A stretch of 16,622 bases of DNA. It comes from VBAS01 sp964508655 (GTDB lineage Bacteria; Bacteroidota; Bacteroidia; Chitinophagales; Chitinophagaceae). Numbering within the stretch: position 1 is the stretch's first letter; each line of letters begins with the position of its first letter. The stretch is from positions 1 to 16,622 of the forward strand of contig CAZDUO010000082.1 of the NCBI GenBank assembly GCA_964508655.1, given 5' to 3'. The translations under genes and the position numbers were made by a program. This document shows, one piece after another, positions 6,561 to 13,887 of this stretch. Below the pieces are notes generated by a model. It had not been told where the DNA came from. It saw only the letters and a program-made list of their open reading frames with translations, and did no database searches.

Positions 6561-7151
6561 ATGACACCCGGAAGGAAAGAACGGCTGGAATCGGTATTGA
6601 ATAAAAGGCAGCACGACATCACTGTGGTGCTGGAAAATGTGTTTGACCCGCACAATATTTCCGCTGTGATGCGTACCTGTGATGCCGTAGGTGTGCAGGA
6701 GATTTATGTACTGAACACAAGGATCCCAAGGCATAAAAAATGGGGCACTAAAAGTTCATCCAGCGCGGCCCGGTGGCTTACCATTCATCAGCTTGAAAAT
6801 GCAGAAGAATGTTTTGCAGAGCTGAGAAAAAAGTATTCGAAAATTTTTACCACGCACTTAAGCACCGATGCAGTAAACCTGTACGACATTGATTTTACCC
6901 AATCGCTTGCTCTCGTGTTTGGCAATGAACACAGCGGCGTATCGGAAGAAATAAGAAAACTGGCCGATGGTAATTTTGTGATTCCTCAGACAGGTATTAT
7001 CCGTTCGCTGAACATAAGTGTGGCCTGCGCCGTAACTTTATACGAGGCCTTCAGGCAAAAACAGGCGGCAGGTCATTATAAGCAGGTTAAACTAAATGAA
7101 GAAGAGATAAATAATCTGCTGAAGAAATGGGGACTTGAAGAAAGTGATTGA
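6561..7151 (+). CDS. trmH: tRNA (guanosine-2'-O-)-methyltransferase, TrmH/SpoU family
   Basis: 196 aa SPOUT methyltransferase. All three SpoU motifs are present: motif 1 HNISAVMRTCDAVGV (31-45, with the conserved Arg38), motif 2 LVFGNEHSGVSEE (118-130) and motif 3 IPQTGIIRSLNISVACAV (151-168), which form the AdoMet-binding trefoil knot. The N-terminus MTPGRKERLESVLNKRQHDI closely follows that of TrmH, which methylates the ribose of G18 in the D loop of tRNAs; this favours TrmH over rRNA-directed RlmB/TsnR. Length fits TrmH (about 190-230 aa). It is transcribed away from metZ and followed after 24 nt by a TlpA-like gene. Function is confident; exact tRNA range (broad or narrow) is unknown. Confidence 0.9.
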   Translation: MTPGRKERLESVLNKRQHDITVVLENVFDPHNISAVMRTCDAVGVQEIYVLNTRIPRHKKWGTKSSSSAARWLTIHQLENAEECFAELRKKYSKIFTTHLSTDAVNLYDIDFTQSLALVFGNEHSGVSEEIRKLADGNFVIPQTGIIRSLNISVACAVTLYEAFRQKQAAGHYKQVKLNEEEINNLLKKWGLEESD

Positions 7152-7157
7152 TAAATT

Positions 7158-7192
7158 TTCAATATTCAATTTTCAATGCTCAAAATTCAATT
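7158..7192. repeat. Degenerate 7-nt repeat array spanning a start codon
   Basis: Five heptamers in exact phase: TTCAATA (7158), TTCAATT (7165), TTCAATG (7172), CTCAAAA (7179), TTCAATT (7186). The ATG of the following gene (7176) lies inside the third unit, so the first codons are repeat-derived. Confidence 0.55.
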
Positions 7193-7676
7193 AAAACAGG
7201 GCTTATTATTTGCCGGCATTCTCTTTCTTTTTGGCACCTGCTCTTCGCAATCAATATCCAAATGGAAGATAACGGAGCTGGAAGAGTATATTAAAAGAAG
7301 TGAACAGCCGGTCATTGTTAATTTTTGGGCGACGTATTGCGTGCCCTGCATCAAGGAAATCCCCTATTTCCATGAAATGGTAAAGAAGTATGAAAATACG
7401 GGTATAAAACTCATGCTGGTGAGTCTTGACTTCGAAGAATCGTACCCGGAAAAAATCAAATCGTTTGCAATCAAAAGAAAATTTACCGCACCCATTGTAT
7501 GGCTTGATGAAACCAATGCCGATTATTTCTGCCCGCGGATTGACAGCAGCTGGTCGGGTGTGATGCCGGCCAGTTTGTTTGTGAACAATAAAACCGGCTA
7601 CCGCCATTTTATTGAAAGCGAAATGACAAAAGAGGAACTGGAATCCGAAATTCTTAAAATGACATCTGCTCAATAG
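7176..7676 (+). CDS. TlpA-like thioredoxin-fold exported protein
   Basis: 166 aa. An N-terminal signal-type segment (MLKIQLKQGLLFAGILFLFG) is followed by a Cys and a Ser-rich stretch. The TCSSQ context is a poor lipobox (Thr before Cys), so a lipoprotein is possible but not clear. The thioredoxin domain has VNFWATYCVPC (48-58) with the redox pair Cys55/Cys58, and a cis-Pro segment GVMPASLFV (about 129-137). This is the TlpA/ResA pattern of thiol-disulfide oxidoreductases acting outside the cytoplasm. The start codon sits inside a short repeat array; no other in-frame ATG would keep the signal segment. The 3' end overlaps the tail of the convergent 69-aa gene by 7 nt. Substrate unknown. Confidence 0.82.
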   Translation: MLKIQLKQGLLFAGILFLFGTCSSQSISKWKITELEEYIKRSEQPVIVNFWATYCVPCIKEIPYFHEMVKKYENTGIKLMLVSLDFEESYPEKIKSFAIKRKFTAPIVWLDETNADYFCPRIDSSWSGVMPASLFVNNKTGYRHFIESEMTKEELESEILKMTSAQ

Positions 7677-7879
7677 TTTTCCGGCACTTCTTCAGCCGGG
7701 TCGGGTTCAGCCTGCAGGCTGCTGAGTTTGTACAGAAAGATAGTCCAGGCAACGATGGCTACCATTGCCAGCAAAATGCCAAGAAAACTTCCGTAATACA
7801 TACTGCGGGCAAGCAGGTAACCGGCAATGGCAAAAACAGAAAGGATGATAGTGCGGTTGATGATTGCTCTGAAATTCAT
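7670..7879 (-). CDS. Small two-helix membrane protein, hypothetical
   Basis: 69 aa from the ATG at 7879. Two hydrophobic segments are visible (about 9-25 and 29-51), followed by an acidic proline-rich tail, LQAEPDPAEEVPENY. The chosen start drops a 23-residue extension that would begin further upstream and has no membrane or conserved character. I do not recognise a family. It lies downstream of a strong terminator that closes the redoxin gene, so it needs its own promoter, which I could not identify. Its stop codon is inside the last codons of the convergent TlpA-like gene (7-nt overlap). The amino-acid pattern is that of a real membrane protein, but no homology supports it here. Confidence 0.6.
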   Translation of the reverse strand: MNFRAIINRTIILSVFAIAGYLLARSMYYGSFLGILLAMVAIVAWTIFLYKLSSLQAEPDPAEEVPENY

Positions 7880-7985
7880 AAGCCGTGGTTTTGTGTTCCG
7901 GCCAGGCGGAACGGTGAGTAAATCGGGTGTACGGGTACAAATCAGCACATAGATTCAGAAAACTGCAATATCCATACAGCCCGAT

Positions 7986-8020
7986 AAAAAAATCCCCGCC
8001 CGTGATTAACCGGGCAGGGC
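7986..8020 (-). terminator. Rho-independent terminator after the redoxin gene
   Basis: On the minus strand CCC-T-G-CCCG (8019-8011) pairs with CGGG-C-GGG (8002-7994) with one mismatch, an 8-nt loop, and a run of seven T (7992-7986). It sits about 20 nt after the stop at 8040. Confidence 0.8.
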
Positions 8021-8039
8021 TGTAAAATAGTTTATAAGC

Positions 8040-8642
8040 TTAGCTCTTTCTTTTAATCTGGCATCCCATCGAACGGCTTTCCTTTACTGATATATCTTTA
8101 CCCGCCAGCATTTCATCAATGGCTTCTTTCAGATGTTTGCGGTTCACTTTGGCAGCATCACCGGGGTTATCGTCAATGGCACCATGATATACATGCTTGC
8201 CTTCAGCATTGAACAAAAAACACTCCGGCGTACGGTTGGCGCCGAACTCATCTGCCAGTACATGGTTTTCATCCACCACGTAAAACCATTTATAGCCCTG
8301 CGCTTTCGCATAGGCTTTCATATCCTCAAATGAATCTGCATCATCACGCTGGCCTTCATTGGAATTGAGCAGGATGACCCCGATTTCTTTTGAAAGAGCA
8401 TAGCTGGCAATTTCATTTGTTCTTGACTGATTTTTTATCACCCAGGGGCAGGTGTTGCAACTGAACATCACCAGCAGGCCATTTTTCATTTTGGCGTCTT
8501 TCAGTGAAACTTCCTTGCCCGATATATCCTTCATTTTTAAATCAGGCTTAGGCAGCGGTGCGCCAAGAGGCAATACATTAAATGCCGTAAAGGCACAGGA
8601 AATAATAGCAATGACTGCAGCAGCAACGATTGTTTTTTTCAT
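8040..8642 (-). CDS. Exported redoxin/thioredoxin-like protein with CNTCPW motif
   Basis: 200 aa from the ATG at 8642, starting MKKTIVAAAVIAIISCAFTA, a typical signal peptide; the longer reading frame to 8690 adds 16 residues before it and is unlikely. The mature part is an AhpC/TSA-like thioredoxin fold: VMFSCNTCPWV (58-68) with Cys62/Cys65, LLNSNEGQRDD (91-101), and the cis-Pro region ANRTPECFLF (135-144). A third Cys occurs in SMGCQIK near the end (Cys184), a tail I associate with this Bacteroidota/cyanobacterial redoxin subfamily. It probably reduces or oxidises thiols in the periplasm; partner unknown. It follows the YihY gene by 44 nt and is closed by a terminator, so it is likely the last gene of an mltG-yihY-redoxin unit. 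Confidence 0.85.
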   Translation of the reverse strand: MKKTIVAAAVIAIISCAFTAFNVLPLGAPLPKPDLKMKDISGKEVSLKDAKMKNGLLVMFSCNTCPWVIKNQSRTNEIASYALSKEIGVILLNSNEGQRDDADSFEDMKAYAKAQGYKWFYVVDENHVLADEFGANRTPECFLFNAEGKHVYHGAIDDNPGDAAKVNRKHLKEAIDEMLAGKDISVKESRSMGCQIKRKS

Positions 8643-8686
8643 GGTAAAATCGTTTAGTTTATAAAGTTCAGAAATTTTTTTAAATA

Positions 8687-9649
8687 TCAATCACCGGCCG
8701 CCCCAGGATTTTTCCTCTGGTCAGACAGGCGGCGCAGCGAAGAAATGCTCACGTTCAGCTCAAAGCCTATGAGTAACACCAGCGAATTGAAATAAATAAG
8801 CAGCATCAATATAAGCACGGAACCAATGGAACCGTAGAGCTTATTGTAGTTGCCAAAGTTGGCCATATACCAGGAAAATACCATCGTAAAAACAATCATC
8901 ATGAAGGTGGCAAGAATGGATCCGGGGTTTATCAGCTTCCATTTTTTATGCACGGATGGGGCATGCTTATAGATAAAAGAAATATTGAAGAAAAAGAGCA
9001 GCACGATTACCCCCCAGCGCAGGTTGAAGATGATGAGCCGGACCGTAGGATCTTCAACCCCCAGCCACGAAAGCACAGCACCGCGGGAAACCATTGCCGC
9101 AATGGAAAGCAGGATGATGAGAAAAAGAATGAGGGTAAGCTTGATGGCTACCCAGCGGTCGTGCAAAAAATGCCGCCGGGAAAAGCCGATATACTCCATT
9201 TTATTAAACGACCGCATGATACCGATCATGGCATTGGATGAAAAAAACAAGGCGAGGATGAAACCCGCTGAAAGCAGATCATTACGCTGGCGGCCGGTAA
9301 AATCTTCCAGGAAGCTGATGATAGCTGCATTGTTATTTTCACCGGGAATCAGATCCCGTATGAGTTCAAACAATTGACTTTTGAAATCTTCGATAGGTAA
9401 AAAAGGAATAAGGGTGAAAAGAAAAATACAGGCCGGGGGAATTGCCATCAGCATGTTGAAAGAAATAGAGGCAGCTCTTTCATTCAGGCTGGTTTTCTTT
9501 ACTTGTTTGAAAAAAAAATTCACCACATCAAAAAGCGGGATGCGGCGAAAACCGGGTAGAATAATTTTTTTACTCTTCCGGATGAGAAATTTGACCGGAA
9601 AAGACGTGATAAAAACCCTTTTGATTTTAGTAAACAGGTACATCCGCAT
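8687..9649 (-). CDS. YihY/BrkB family inner-membrane protein
   Basis: 320 aa with six predicted membrane helices at about 66-86, 122-145, 167-191, 202-227, 240-262 and 271-300. Family traits include ERAASISFNMLMAIPPACIF near residue 57, MRSFNKMEYI after the second helix, and YGSIGSVLILMLLIYFNSL in the last helix pair. The protein belongs to the YihY/virulence factor BrkB (formerly called RNase BN) family; the RNase name comes from a misassignment and no nuclease function is expected. Its true role is unknown, with transport or envelope functions proposed. The start codon directly abuts the mltG stop (TAA-ATG), so the two are coupled; the second Met (residue 3) is an equally possible start. 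The N-terminal 50 residues are basic and cytoplasmic. Confidence 0.9.
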   Translation of the reverse strand: MRMYLFTKIKRVFITSFPVKFLIRKSKKIILPGFRRIPLFDVVNFFFKQVKKTSLNERAASISFNMLMAIPPACIFLFTLIPFLPIEDFKSQLFELIRDLIPGENNNAAIISFLEDFTGRQRNDLLSAGFILALFFSSNAMIGIMRSFNKMEYIGFSRRHFLHDRWVAIKLTLILFLIILLSIAAMVSRGAVLSWLGVEDPTVRLIIFNLRWGVIVLLFFFNISFIYKHAPSVHKKWKLINPGSILATFMMIVFTMVFSWYMANFGNYNKLYGSIGSVLILMLLIYFNSLVLLIGFELNVSISSLRRLSDQRKNPGAAGD

Positions 9650-10675
9650 TTATTTTCCTGCATGGCGTATCGAATCCTGGCGGTTCAATGCTTTCTGGTA
9701 TTCTCTTGCCTTTGTCAAATGTTCTTTGTAGCCGGTGGTAAATTCGTGCCGGCCGGAAAAATCATCTTTGGCAACGAAATAAAGATAATCTGTTTCGGGT
9801 GCATTTAATACCGCGTCAATTGTTTCGGGCAGGGCCGTGCAGATGGGGCCGGGCGGTAAACCCGCATTACGGTACGTATTGTAAGGCGACTCCACAGCAA
9901 GATGCTTTTCATAGATACGCTTAATCGAAAAATCTTTCAGGGCAAACTTCACCGTCGGGTCGGCTTGCAGGGGCATTCCTTTTTTGATTCGGTTGAGATA
10001 AACACTGGCAATGGTATCTTTTTCCGGGGCAAAGTTCGATTCTTCGTCAATAATGGAAGCCAGCGTGGATACCTGCACGGGTGTGAGTCCTTTTGCTGCT
10101 GCTTTCTGTTTTCGTTCTTCGGTCCAGAACTGCTGCCAGTAGTCGTAAAGCTTCAGAAAAATTTTTTTGGGAGTTGTGTTCCAGAAATAGGTATAAGTGT
10201 CCGGCATCACGGCCGCCATCACCGTATTGCTGTCGAGCCCGTAGGGTGCCAGGCTGTCGTTGCTGTTAAAAAAATGAATAGCCAACAATGAGTCGAACTC
10301 AAACAAATTTCCGCATCGGCGGGCAAAGTCTTCCTTCGTTCTTAATTTGGTGATAACGAAATTGACCGGTATCTGCCGCCCGTTCTTCAGCATGCGCACA
10401 AGCTGATACAAACTCATCTTGTCTTTAATCTCGTATTTGCCGGCTTTTACCGTTTTAAACTTCATGGCTGATGCAAGCCGGTGGTACCAGCTGACGGAAG
10501 GAATAATTTTTTGCGACACCAAATCATTGCCAACCTCACTAAAACCGGCGCCGGTTTTTATGTAAAAAAATTTGCCTTCAGGGGCATTGACTTCAGGGCC
10601 GAATACTTTCCAGGCAAAAAAAGAGACAAGAAGTACGATAAAAGCTGTTATGATGTAAAAGGTTTTTCTTTTCAT
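9650..10675 (-). CDS. mltG: Endolytic murein transglycosylase MltG (YceG-like)
   Basis: 341 aa from the ATG at 10675; a TTG-initiated extension to 10720 is disfavoured. One N-terminal membrane helix (about 5-25) anchors it in the inner membrane with the rest in the periplasm. A LysM-like part precedes the catalytic YceG domain, which shows ASIIDEESNF (216-225), with Glu222 aligning with the catalytic Glu of E. coli MltG. It also has YLNRIKKGMPLQADPT (236-251), PYNTYRNAGLPPGPI (274-288) and GRHEFTTGYKEH (318-329). It cuts nascent glycan strands and sets their length, acting near the peptidoglycan synthases. It heads a unit with the YihY gene. An AT-rich 150-nt gap and a terminator separate it from secG, so it has its own promoter, possibly in 10770-10800. 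Confidence 0.94.
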   Translation of the reverse strand: MKRKTFYIITAFIVLLVSFFAWKVFGPEVNAPEGKFFYIKTGAGFSEVGNDLVSQKIIPSVSWYHRLASAMKFKTVKAGKYEIKDKMSLYQLVRMLKNGRQIPVNFVITKLRTKEDFARRCGNLFEFDSLLAIHFFNSNDSLAPYGLDSNTVMAAVMPDTYTYFWNTTPKKIFLKLYDYWQQFWTEERKQKAAAKGLTPVQVSTLASIIDEESNFAPEKDTIASVYLNRIKKGMPLQADPTVKFALKDFSIKRIYEKHLAVESPYNTYRNAGLPPGPICTALPETIDAVLNAPETDYLYFVAKDDFSGRHEFTTGYKEHLTKAREYQKALNRQDSIRHAGK

Positions 10676-10830
10676 TGTTTTTATAAAAGTTGTAAAGAAT
10701 ACTGGACTTCCTCCGCACAAGCTTCAAAATCTAAATCGGTGTTATCCTGATATCCATCGGAAGCGGTTACCAAAATAAAGCAAAAAATATAATTGATGCG
10801 GCTGTGCATTTACTATTGCTGGCATTAAAT

Positions 10831-10855
10831 AAAAAAACCCCGCCAATTGACGGGG
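10831..10855 (-). terminator. Rho-independent terminator after secG
   Basis: CCCCG (10855-10851) pairs with CGGGG (10842-10838) on the minus strand around an 8-nt centre that contains the palindrome CAATTG. Seven T follow (10837-10831). A matching A run on the other side makes it look usable in both directions. Confidence 0.75.
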
Positions 10856-10877
10856 AAAAAAATATCTTAACACATCA

Positions 10878-11258
10878 TCAGTTTTGCTGTTGTTGGTTCT
10901 GCTGCTGCTGATTGGGTGTGGTTTGCGGCTGCGCACCCGGAGTAGTGTTCAACGCACCTGGATTGGCAGGAGCGGTGGATTGTACAGGAGCAGTACTGAT
11001 TTTACCGGCCTTGTTTTCAATTTTGGACGAACTGCCTGAAATAAATAGTGTGGATACGAGGCAAAGCACACCGATGACACCTGCAAAAAGCCAGGTGCCT
11101 TTTTCCAGCACGTCGGTAGTTTGTTTTACACCCATAAACTGGTTGCTGAAGCCGGCAATGTTTCCGGCAAGGCCGCCGCCTTTGGGGTTTTGAATCAGAA
11201 CAATCAGCCCCAGTATCACACTGGCCAGGATAACAATTATTACAAAAACGATAGTCAT
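10878..11258 (-). CDS. secG: Preprotein translocase subunit SecG with extended Gln/Asn-rich tail
   Basis: 126 aa. Two membrane helices (about 3-22 and 55-75) flank the SecG signature LIVLIQNPKGGGLAGNIAG (18-36) and the conserved cytoplasmic loop ending TDVLEKGTW. SecG binds SecYE and supports SecA-driven export. After the second helix there is a low-complexity tail, first Ser/Thr/Ala/Pro-rich (about 85-112), then Gln/Asn-rich ending QQQQNQQQQN. This makes it longer than the E. coli protein (110 aa), even though the core ends near residue 77. Its ATG starts 1 nt after the stop of the TPR-like gene, so it is the last gene of the miaB-to-secG operon and is followed by a terminator. Confidence 0.93.
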   Translation of the reverse strand: MTIVFVIIVILASVILGLIVLIQNPKGGGLAGNIAGFSNQFMGVKQTTDVLEKGTWLFAGVIGVLCLVSTLFISGSSSKIENKAGKISTAPVQSTAPANPGALNTTPGAQPQTTPNQQQQNQQQQN

Positions 11259-11259
11259 A

Positions 11260-12060
11260 TCAGGATTTTAAATTTTCGATAAGGCCTGCAAAATAACTGC
11301 TTTTGGAAGGATTGAGCAAACTTAATTTGCGATAGATTTCGGCGGCTTTTTCAGGGTGACCCTGCTTTGCCCAAACTTCGGCCATGGCTTCGGTTTCCAC
11401 ATGGCGGTCATCAAGTGAATGCACAGCCAGTTCGACCACTTTTTGTTCTGCAGTACGGTCATTAAGTGATGCGATCTGTTCCGGCGGCATCTGCCTGATA
11501 GTTTTGAGCCACTCGGTAAAACTTTTCAGTTGCTGGCCAAAACGGTCGGTGGGTTTTTCTTCCGTCACGGGTTTGATACCTTGCGAAGCAAAATAATCAA
11601 CCGTATAATAGGGCTCAAAAACCAACCCGGTATCTGCCGGTTCCATTTTTTCTGCAAACGGGTGCTCAGAATCGGGAACTGCAGTTACCTGTTTTTGCAG
11701 CTGCCGGGGTGATTCAAAATAATGGGCCTGATTTTCTATTACAAGCTCATCATTATGAAAATCTTCAAAGGTTACAGCGGGCTGTAGCGCTGTCTCCGTA
11801 ATTCTTTCTTCTGCATGCCCGCCGGCTTCCGATAAAAGATGATGCAGCCATAACGGGCTATGGGAATACAGTGAAGCTTTTTGCAACTGCTGCCTGTACC
11901 TGTTTTCATCTGTCTGTTTCAGCTTCATGGCTAGCAAAATTTGAGCTGTTGAAAAATAGGGGTAATGTTCAGCAAGCTGTTCCAGTTCATCCACGGTACA
12001 CTGCTGCAAACTGTTTTTTTTGAATAGAGAAAAGATGAGATTATTAAGCATGTTCTGCAT
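11260..12060 (-). CDS. TPR-like protein of unknown function between lptE and secG
   Basis: 266 aa from the ATG at 12060 (a GTG at 12087 would add 9 residues and overlap lptE). No signal peptide or membrane helix is seen, so it is probably cytoplasmic. The N-terminal 80 residues look helical (VDELEQLAEHYPYFSTAQIL). The middle, about 85-185, is low in conserved motifs. A segment near 170-185 reads FGQQLKSFTEWLKTI. The C-terminus has a single clear TPR-type helix pair, AEVWAKQGHPEKAAEIYRKL, ending in LLNPSKSSYFAGLIENL. I know this position in the lptE-secG cluster to be held by such a protein in Bacteroidota, but no function is established. The operon context suggests an envelope-biogenesis or export adaptor (inference). 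Confidence 0.8.
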   Translation of the reverse strand: MQNMLNNLIFSLFKKNSLQQCTVDELEQLAEHYPYFSTAQILLAMKLKQTDENRYRQQLQKASLYSHSPLWLHHLLSEAGGHAEERITETALQPAVTFEDFHNDELVIENQAHYFESPRQLQKQVTAVPDSEHPFAEKMEPADTGLVFEPYYTVDYFASQGIKPVTEEKPTDRFGQQLKSFTEWLKTIRQMPPEQIASLNDRTAEQKVVELAVHSLDDRHVETEAMAEVWAKQGHPEKAAEIYRKLSLLNPSKSSYFAGLIENLKS

Positions 12061-12080
12061 AACATCAAGATAAGGATTAC

Positions 12081-12626
12081 TTACCACTCAGAGAAGATGC
12101 GGTTGAAAATTTCATCGGTCAGGTTGCGTATCATTTCATCCATCAGTCTTGCTTCGGCCTGGGGCAGGCTAAGAGTGGCTGAAAAATCAAAACTGCGGCT
12201 GATGGTAAACTCCCGTGGCTGTTCGCCTTCAGTTTTATTATCCACCAGCCTGATGGTGACAGCCACTGTAAGGCGGTTGGATGCCACCTGCTGTCCTGAG
12301 ATGGCAGATGTAGTGACATCGTATTGAGAAACGAAACCGGAAATATCGTAATCGGCATTTTCACTGTTTACCTGTGTAAGTTTGGTCTGGCTCACAATTT
12401 TTTGCCTGAGTTTATCAGTCAGCTGCGGGCTGAGCTGCGGATTAATATACCGGGCCTTGTTATCAATGTAGCGGACATAAACGGTTTTGATATCAGCAGG
12501 AATAGAGACCTGGTTGAACCGGTAAATTTTACAACCAGAAAAAAAACCGGCAAGGAAGAAAGTACAGGCTGCAAGAAGGAAAGTTCTGAACGGGTGAAAA
12601 ACCTGTAATCTTTTGCCTTGTTCCAT
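12081..12626 (-). CDS. lptE: LptE-family LPS-assembly lipoprotein
   Basis: 181 aa from the ATG at 12626. A signal peptide ends in the lipobox FFSGC (Cys32), so the mature protein is probably an outer-membrane lipoprotein. The mature N-terminus KIYRFNQVSIPADIKTVYVR (33-52) is typical of Bacteroidota LptE. It is followed by LTDKLRQKIVSQTKL and a beta-rich DYDISGFVSQYDVT segment. LptE plugs the LptD barrel and helps place LPS in the outer leaflet. The longer frame to 12653 would overlap the sigma-54 activator by 11 nt and add nine residues without signal character. The chosen start leaves a 16-nt gap after the activator gene, and the next gene follows after about 20 nt, so it sits inside one operon. 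Confidence 0.88.
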   Translation of the reverse strand: MEQGKRLQVFHPFRTFLLAACTFFLAGFFSGCKIYRFNQVSIPADIKTVYVRYIDNKARYINPQLSPQLTDKLRQKIVSQTKLTQVNSENADYDISGFVSQYDVTTSAISGQQVASNRLTVAVTIRLVDNKTEGEQPREFTISRSFDFSATLSLPQAEARLMDEMIRNLTDEIFNRIFSEW

Positions 12627-12642
12627 ATACCCTATTTTTAAT

Positions 12643-13887
12643 CTACTCTTCAATGTTGTACTCTTTCAGTTTGCGGTAGAGTGTTCTTTCGCTGATGCCT
12701 AAGTCGAGGGCGGCGTCTTTTCTTTTGCCGCGGTGTTTTTTAAGTGCCTTAATGATTAGCTCTTTTTCCTTATCCATGATGTTGAGGCTTTCCTCCACTT
12801 CCACATGCTCCTGTATTTCGCCATTCATCAGCACAGGCTGCGCCGGCTGGGATGAAGGCTGCATCAATACCGGCTGAATGGTTTCATGAGCTTTTATACG
12901 ATAGCCATCGGGCTCTTTTACTTCCTTCAATAAAGCCGGGTTTTGTATTTGTGCCGGGTTTTGCAATACTTCAAAAAACATTTTTTTCAGTTCGGTTACA
13001 TCCTTCTTCATATCAAAGAAAAGCTTGTAAAGGATTTCTCTTTCGTTTGCAAAGCTTTCGCCGCCTCCGCCATTAGCATGTGCCAGCACCGGCAGGCGGT
13101 TTGCAGAATAGGGCTGTAAAAATTTGTTCAACTCGCTGGCGGCTATATGTTTTTCCTTTGAAAGAACTGATACCTGCTCTGCAATATTCTTCAATTCCCG
13201 TACATTGCCCGGCCAGGGATAGTTAATTAACAGGTTTTTTGCTTCCTCTTCCAGCTGCACGGGAGCGGTCTTATATTTTTCGGCAAAGTCAACTGCAAAT
13301 TTTCTGAACAACAGTGGTATGTCTTCTTTGCGTTCATGCAGAGCCGGCACCCGGATGGGCACTGTGTTTAGCCGGTAGTAAAGATCTTCGCGGAACCGGC
13401 CATGATGCACTTGCTCCAGTAAATCTTTGTTGGTGGCAGCAATCACCCGCACATCGGTTTTATGCACTTTGGATGAACCCACGCGGATGAACTCGCCGGT
13501 TTCCAGCACACGCAACAGGCGGGCCTGCGTGCCGAGGGGTAATTCACCCACTTCATCCAGGAAAATGGTGCCGCCGTTTACGGTTTCAAAATATCCTTTC
13601 CGGCTGTCCACAGCACCGGTGAAAGATCCTTTTTCATGACCAAAGAGTTCCGAATCAATCGTGCCTTCCGGTATGGCGCCGCAGTTTACAGCAATAAAAG
13701 GATTGTGCTTGCGGGAACTGAGGGTATGAATGATTTGTGAAAACACTTCTTTACCCACACCGCTTTCGCCCATGATGAGTACGGTAAGGTCAGTATTGGC
13801 TACCTGGGCAGCCACCTGCAAGGCATAATTAAGAGCAGGCGAGTTGCCGATAATGCCAAAACGGTTTTTGATATTTTGGATGTCCAT
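12643..13887 (-). CDS. Sigma-54-dependent transcriptional activator (AAA+ and Fis-type HTH, no receiver domain)
   Basis: 414 aa. The AAA+ domain starts almost at the N-terminus. It has Walker A GESGVGKE (40-47), the sigma-54 contact loop GSFTGA (87-92), Walker B GGTIFLDE (105-112), sensor I RVIAATN, the arginine-finger region GRFREDLYYRLN, and YPWPGNVREL for sensor II. A linker of about 110 residues leads to a Fis-type helix-turn-helix at about 374-414 (RKDAALDLGISERTLYRKL). There is no receiver, GAF or PAS domain, so it is not controlled by phosphorylation in cis; other input is needed. It should open RNA polymerase-RpoN promoters. The L1 loop is Ser instead of Ala at its second position. 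Its ATG overlaps the stop of a 55-aa gene by 1 nt, and lptE follows after 16 nt. Target promoters unknown. Confidence 0.93.
   Translation of the reverse strand: MDIQNIKNRFGIIGNSPALNYALQVAAQVANTDLTVLIMGESGVGKEVFSQIIHTLSSRKHNPFIAVNCGAIPEGTIDSELFGHEKGSFTGAVDSRKGYFETVNGGTIFLDEVGELPLGTQARLLRVLETGEFIRVGSSKVHKTDVRVIAATNKDLLEQVHHGRFREDLYYRLNTVPIRVPALHERKEDIPLLFRKFAVDFAEKYKTAPVQLEEEAKNLLINYPWPGNVRELKNIAEQVSVLSKEKHIAASELNKFLQPYSANRLPVLAHANGGGGESFANEREILYKLFFDMKKDVTELKKMFFEVLQNPAQIQNPALLKEVKEPDGYRIKAHETIQPVLMQPSSQPAQPVLMNGEIQEHVEVEESLNIMDKEKELIIKALKKHRGKRKDAALDLGISERTLYRKLKEYNIEE

Noticed and set aside
10700..10715. GGAGGAAGTCC on the minus strand, resembling the RNase P RNA conserved start GGAGGAAAGTCC
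   Set aside because: One base is missing and only about 30 nt follow before mltG, so the rest of an RNase P RNA cannot fit.
10681..10809. A 42-codon minus-strand ORF (starting MHSRINYIFC) ending 5 nt before the mltG start
   Set aside because: Spacing fits an operon, but it begins just after the secG terminator, occupies the only space for the mltG promoter, and shows no recognisable family. I cannot support it as a gene; conservation in relatives would decide.
12627..12653. Longer lptE start overlapping the activator gene
   Set aside because: The extra nine residues weaken the signal-peptide layout; the ATG at 12626 gives a standard lipoprotein signal.
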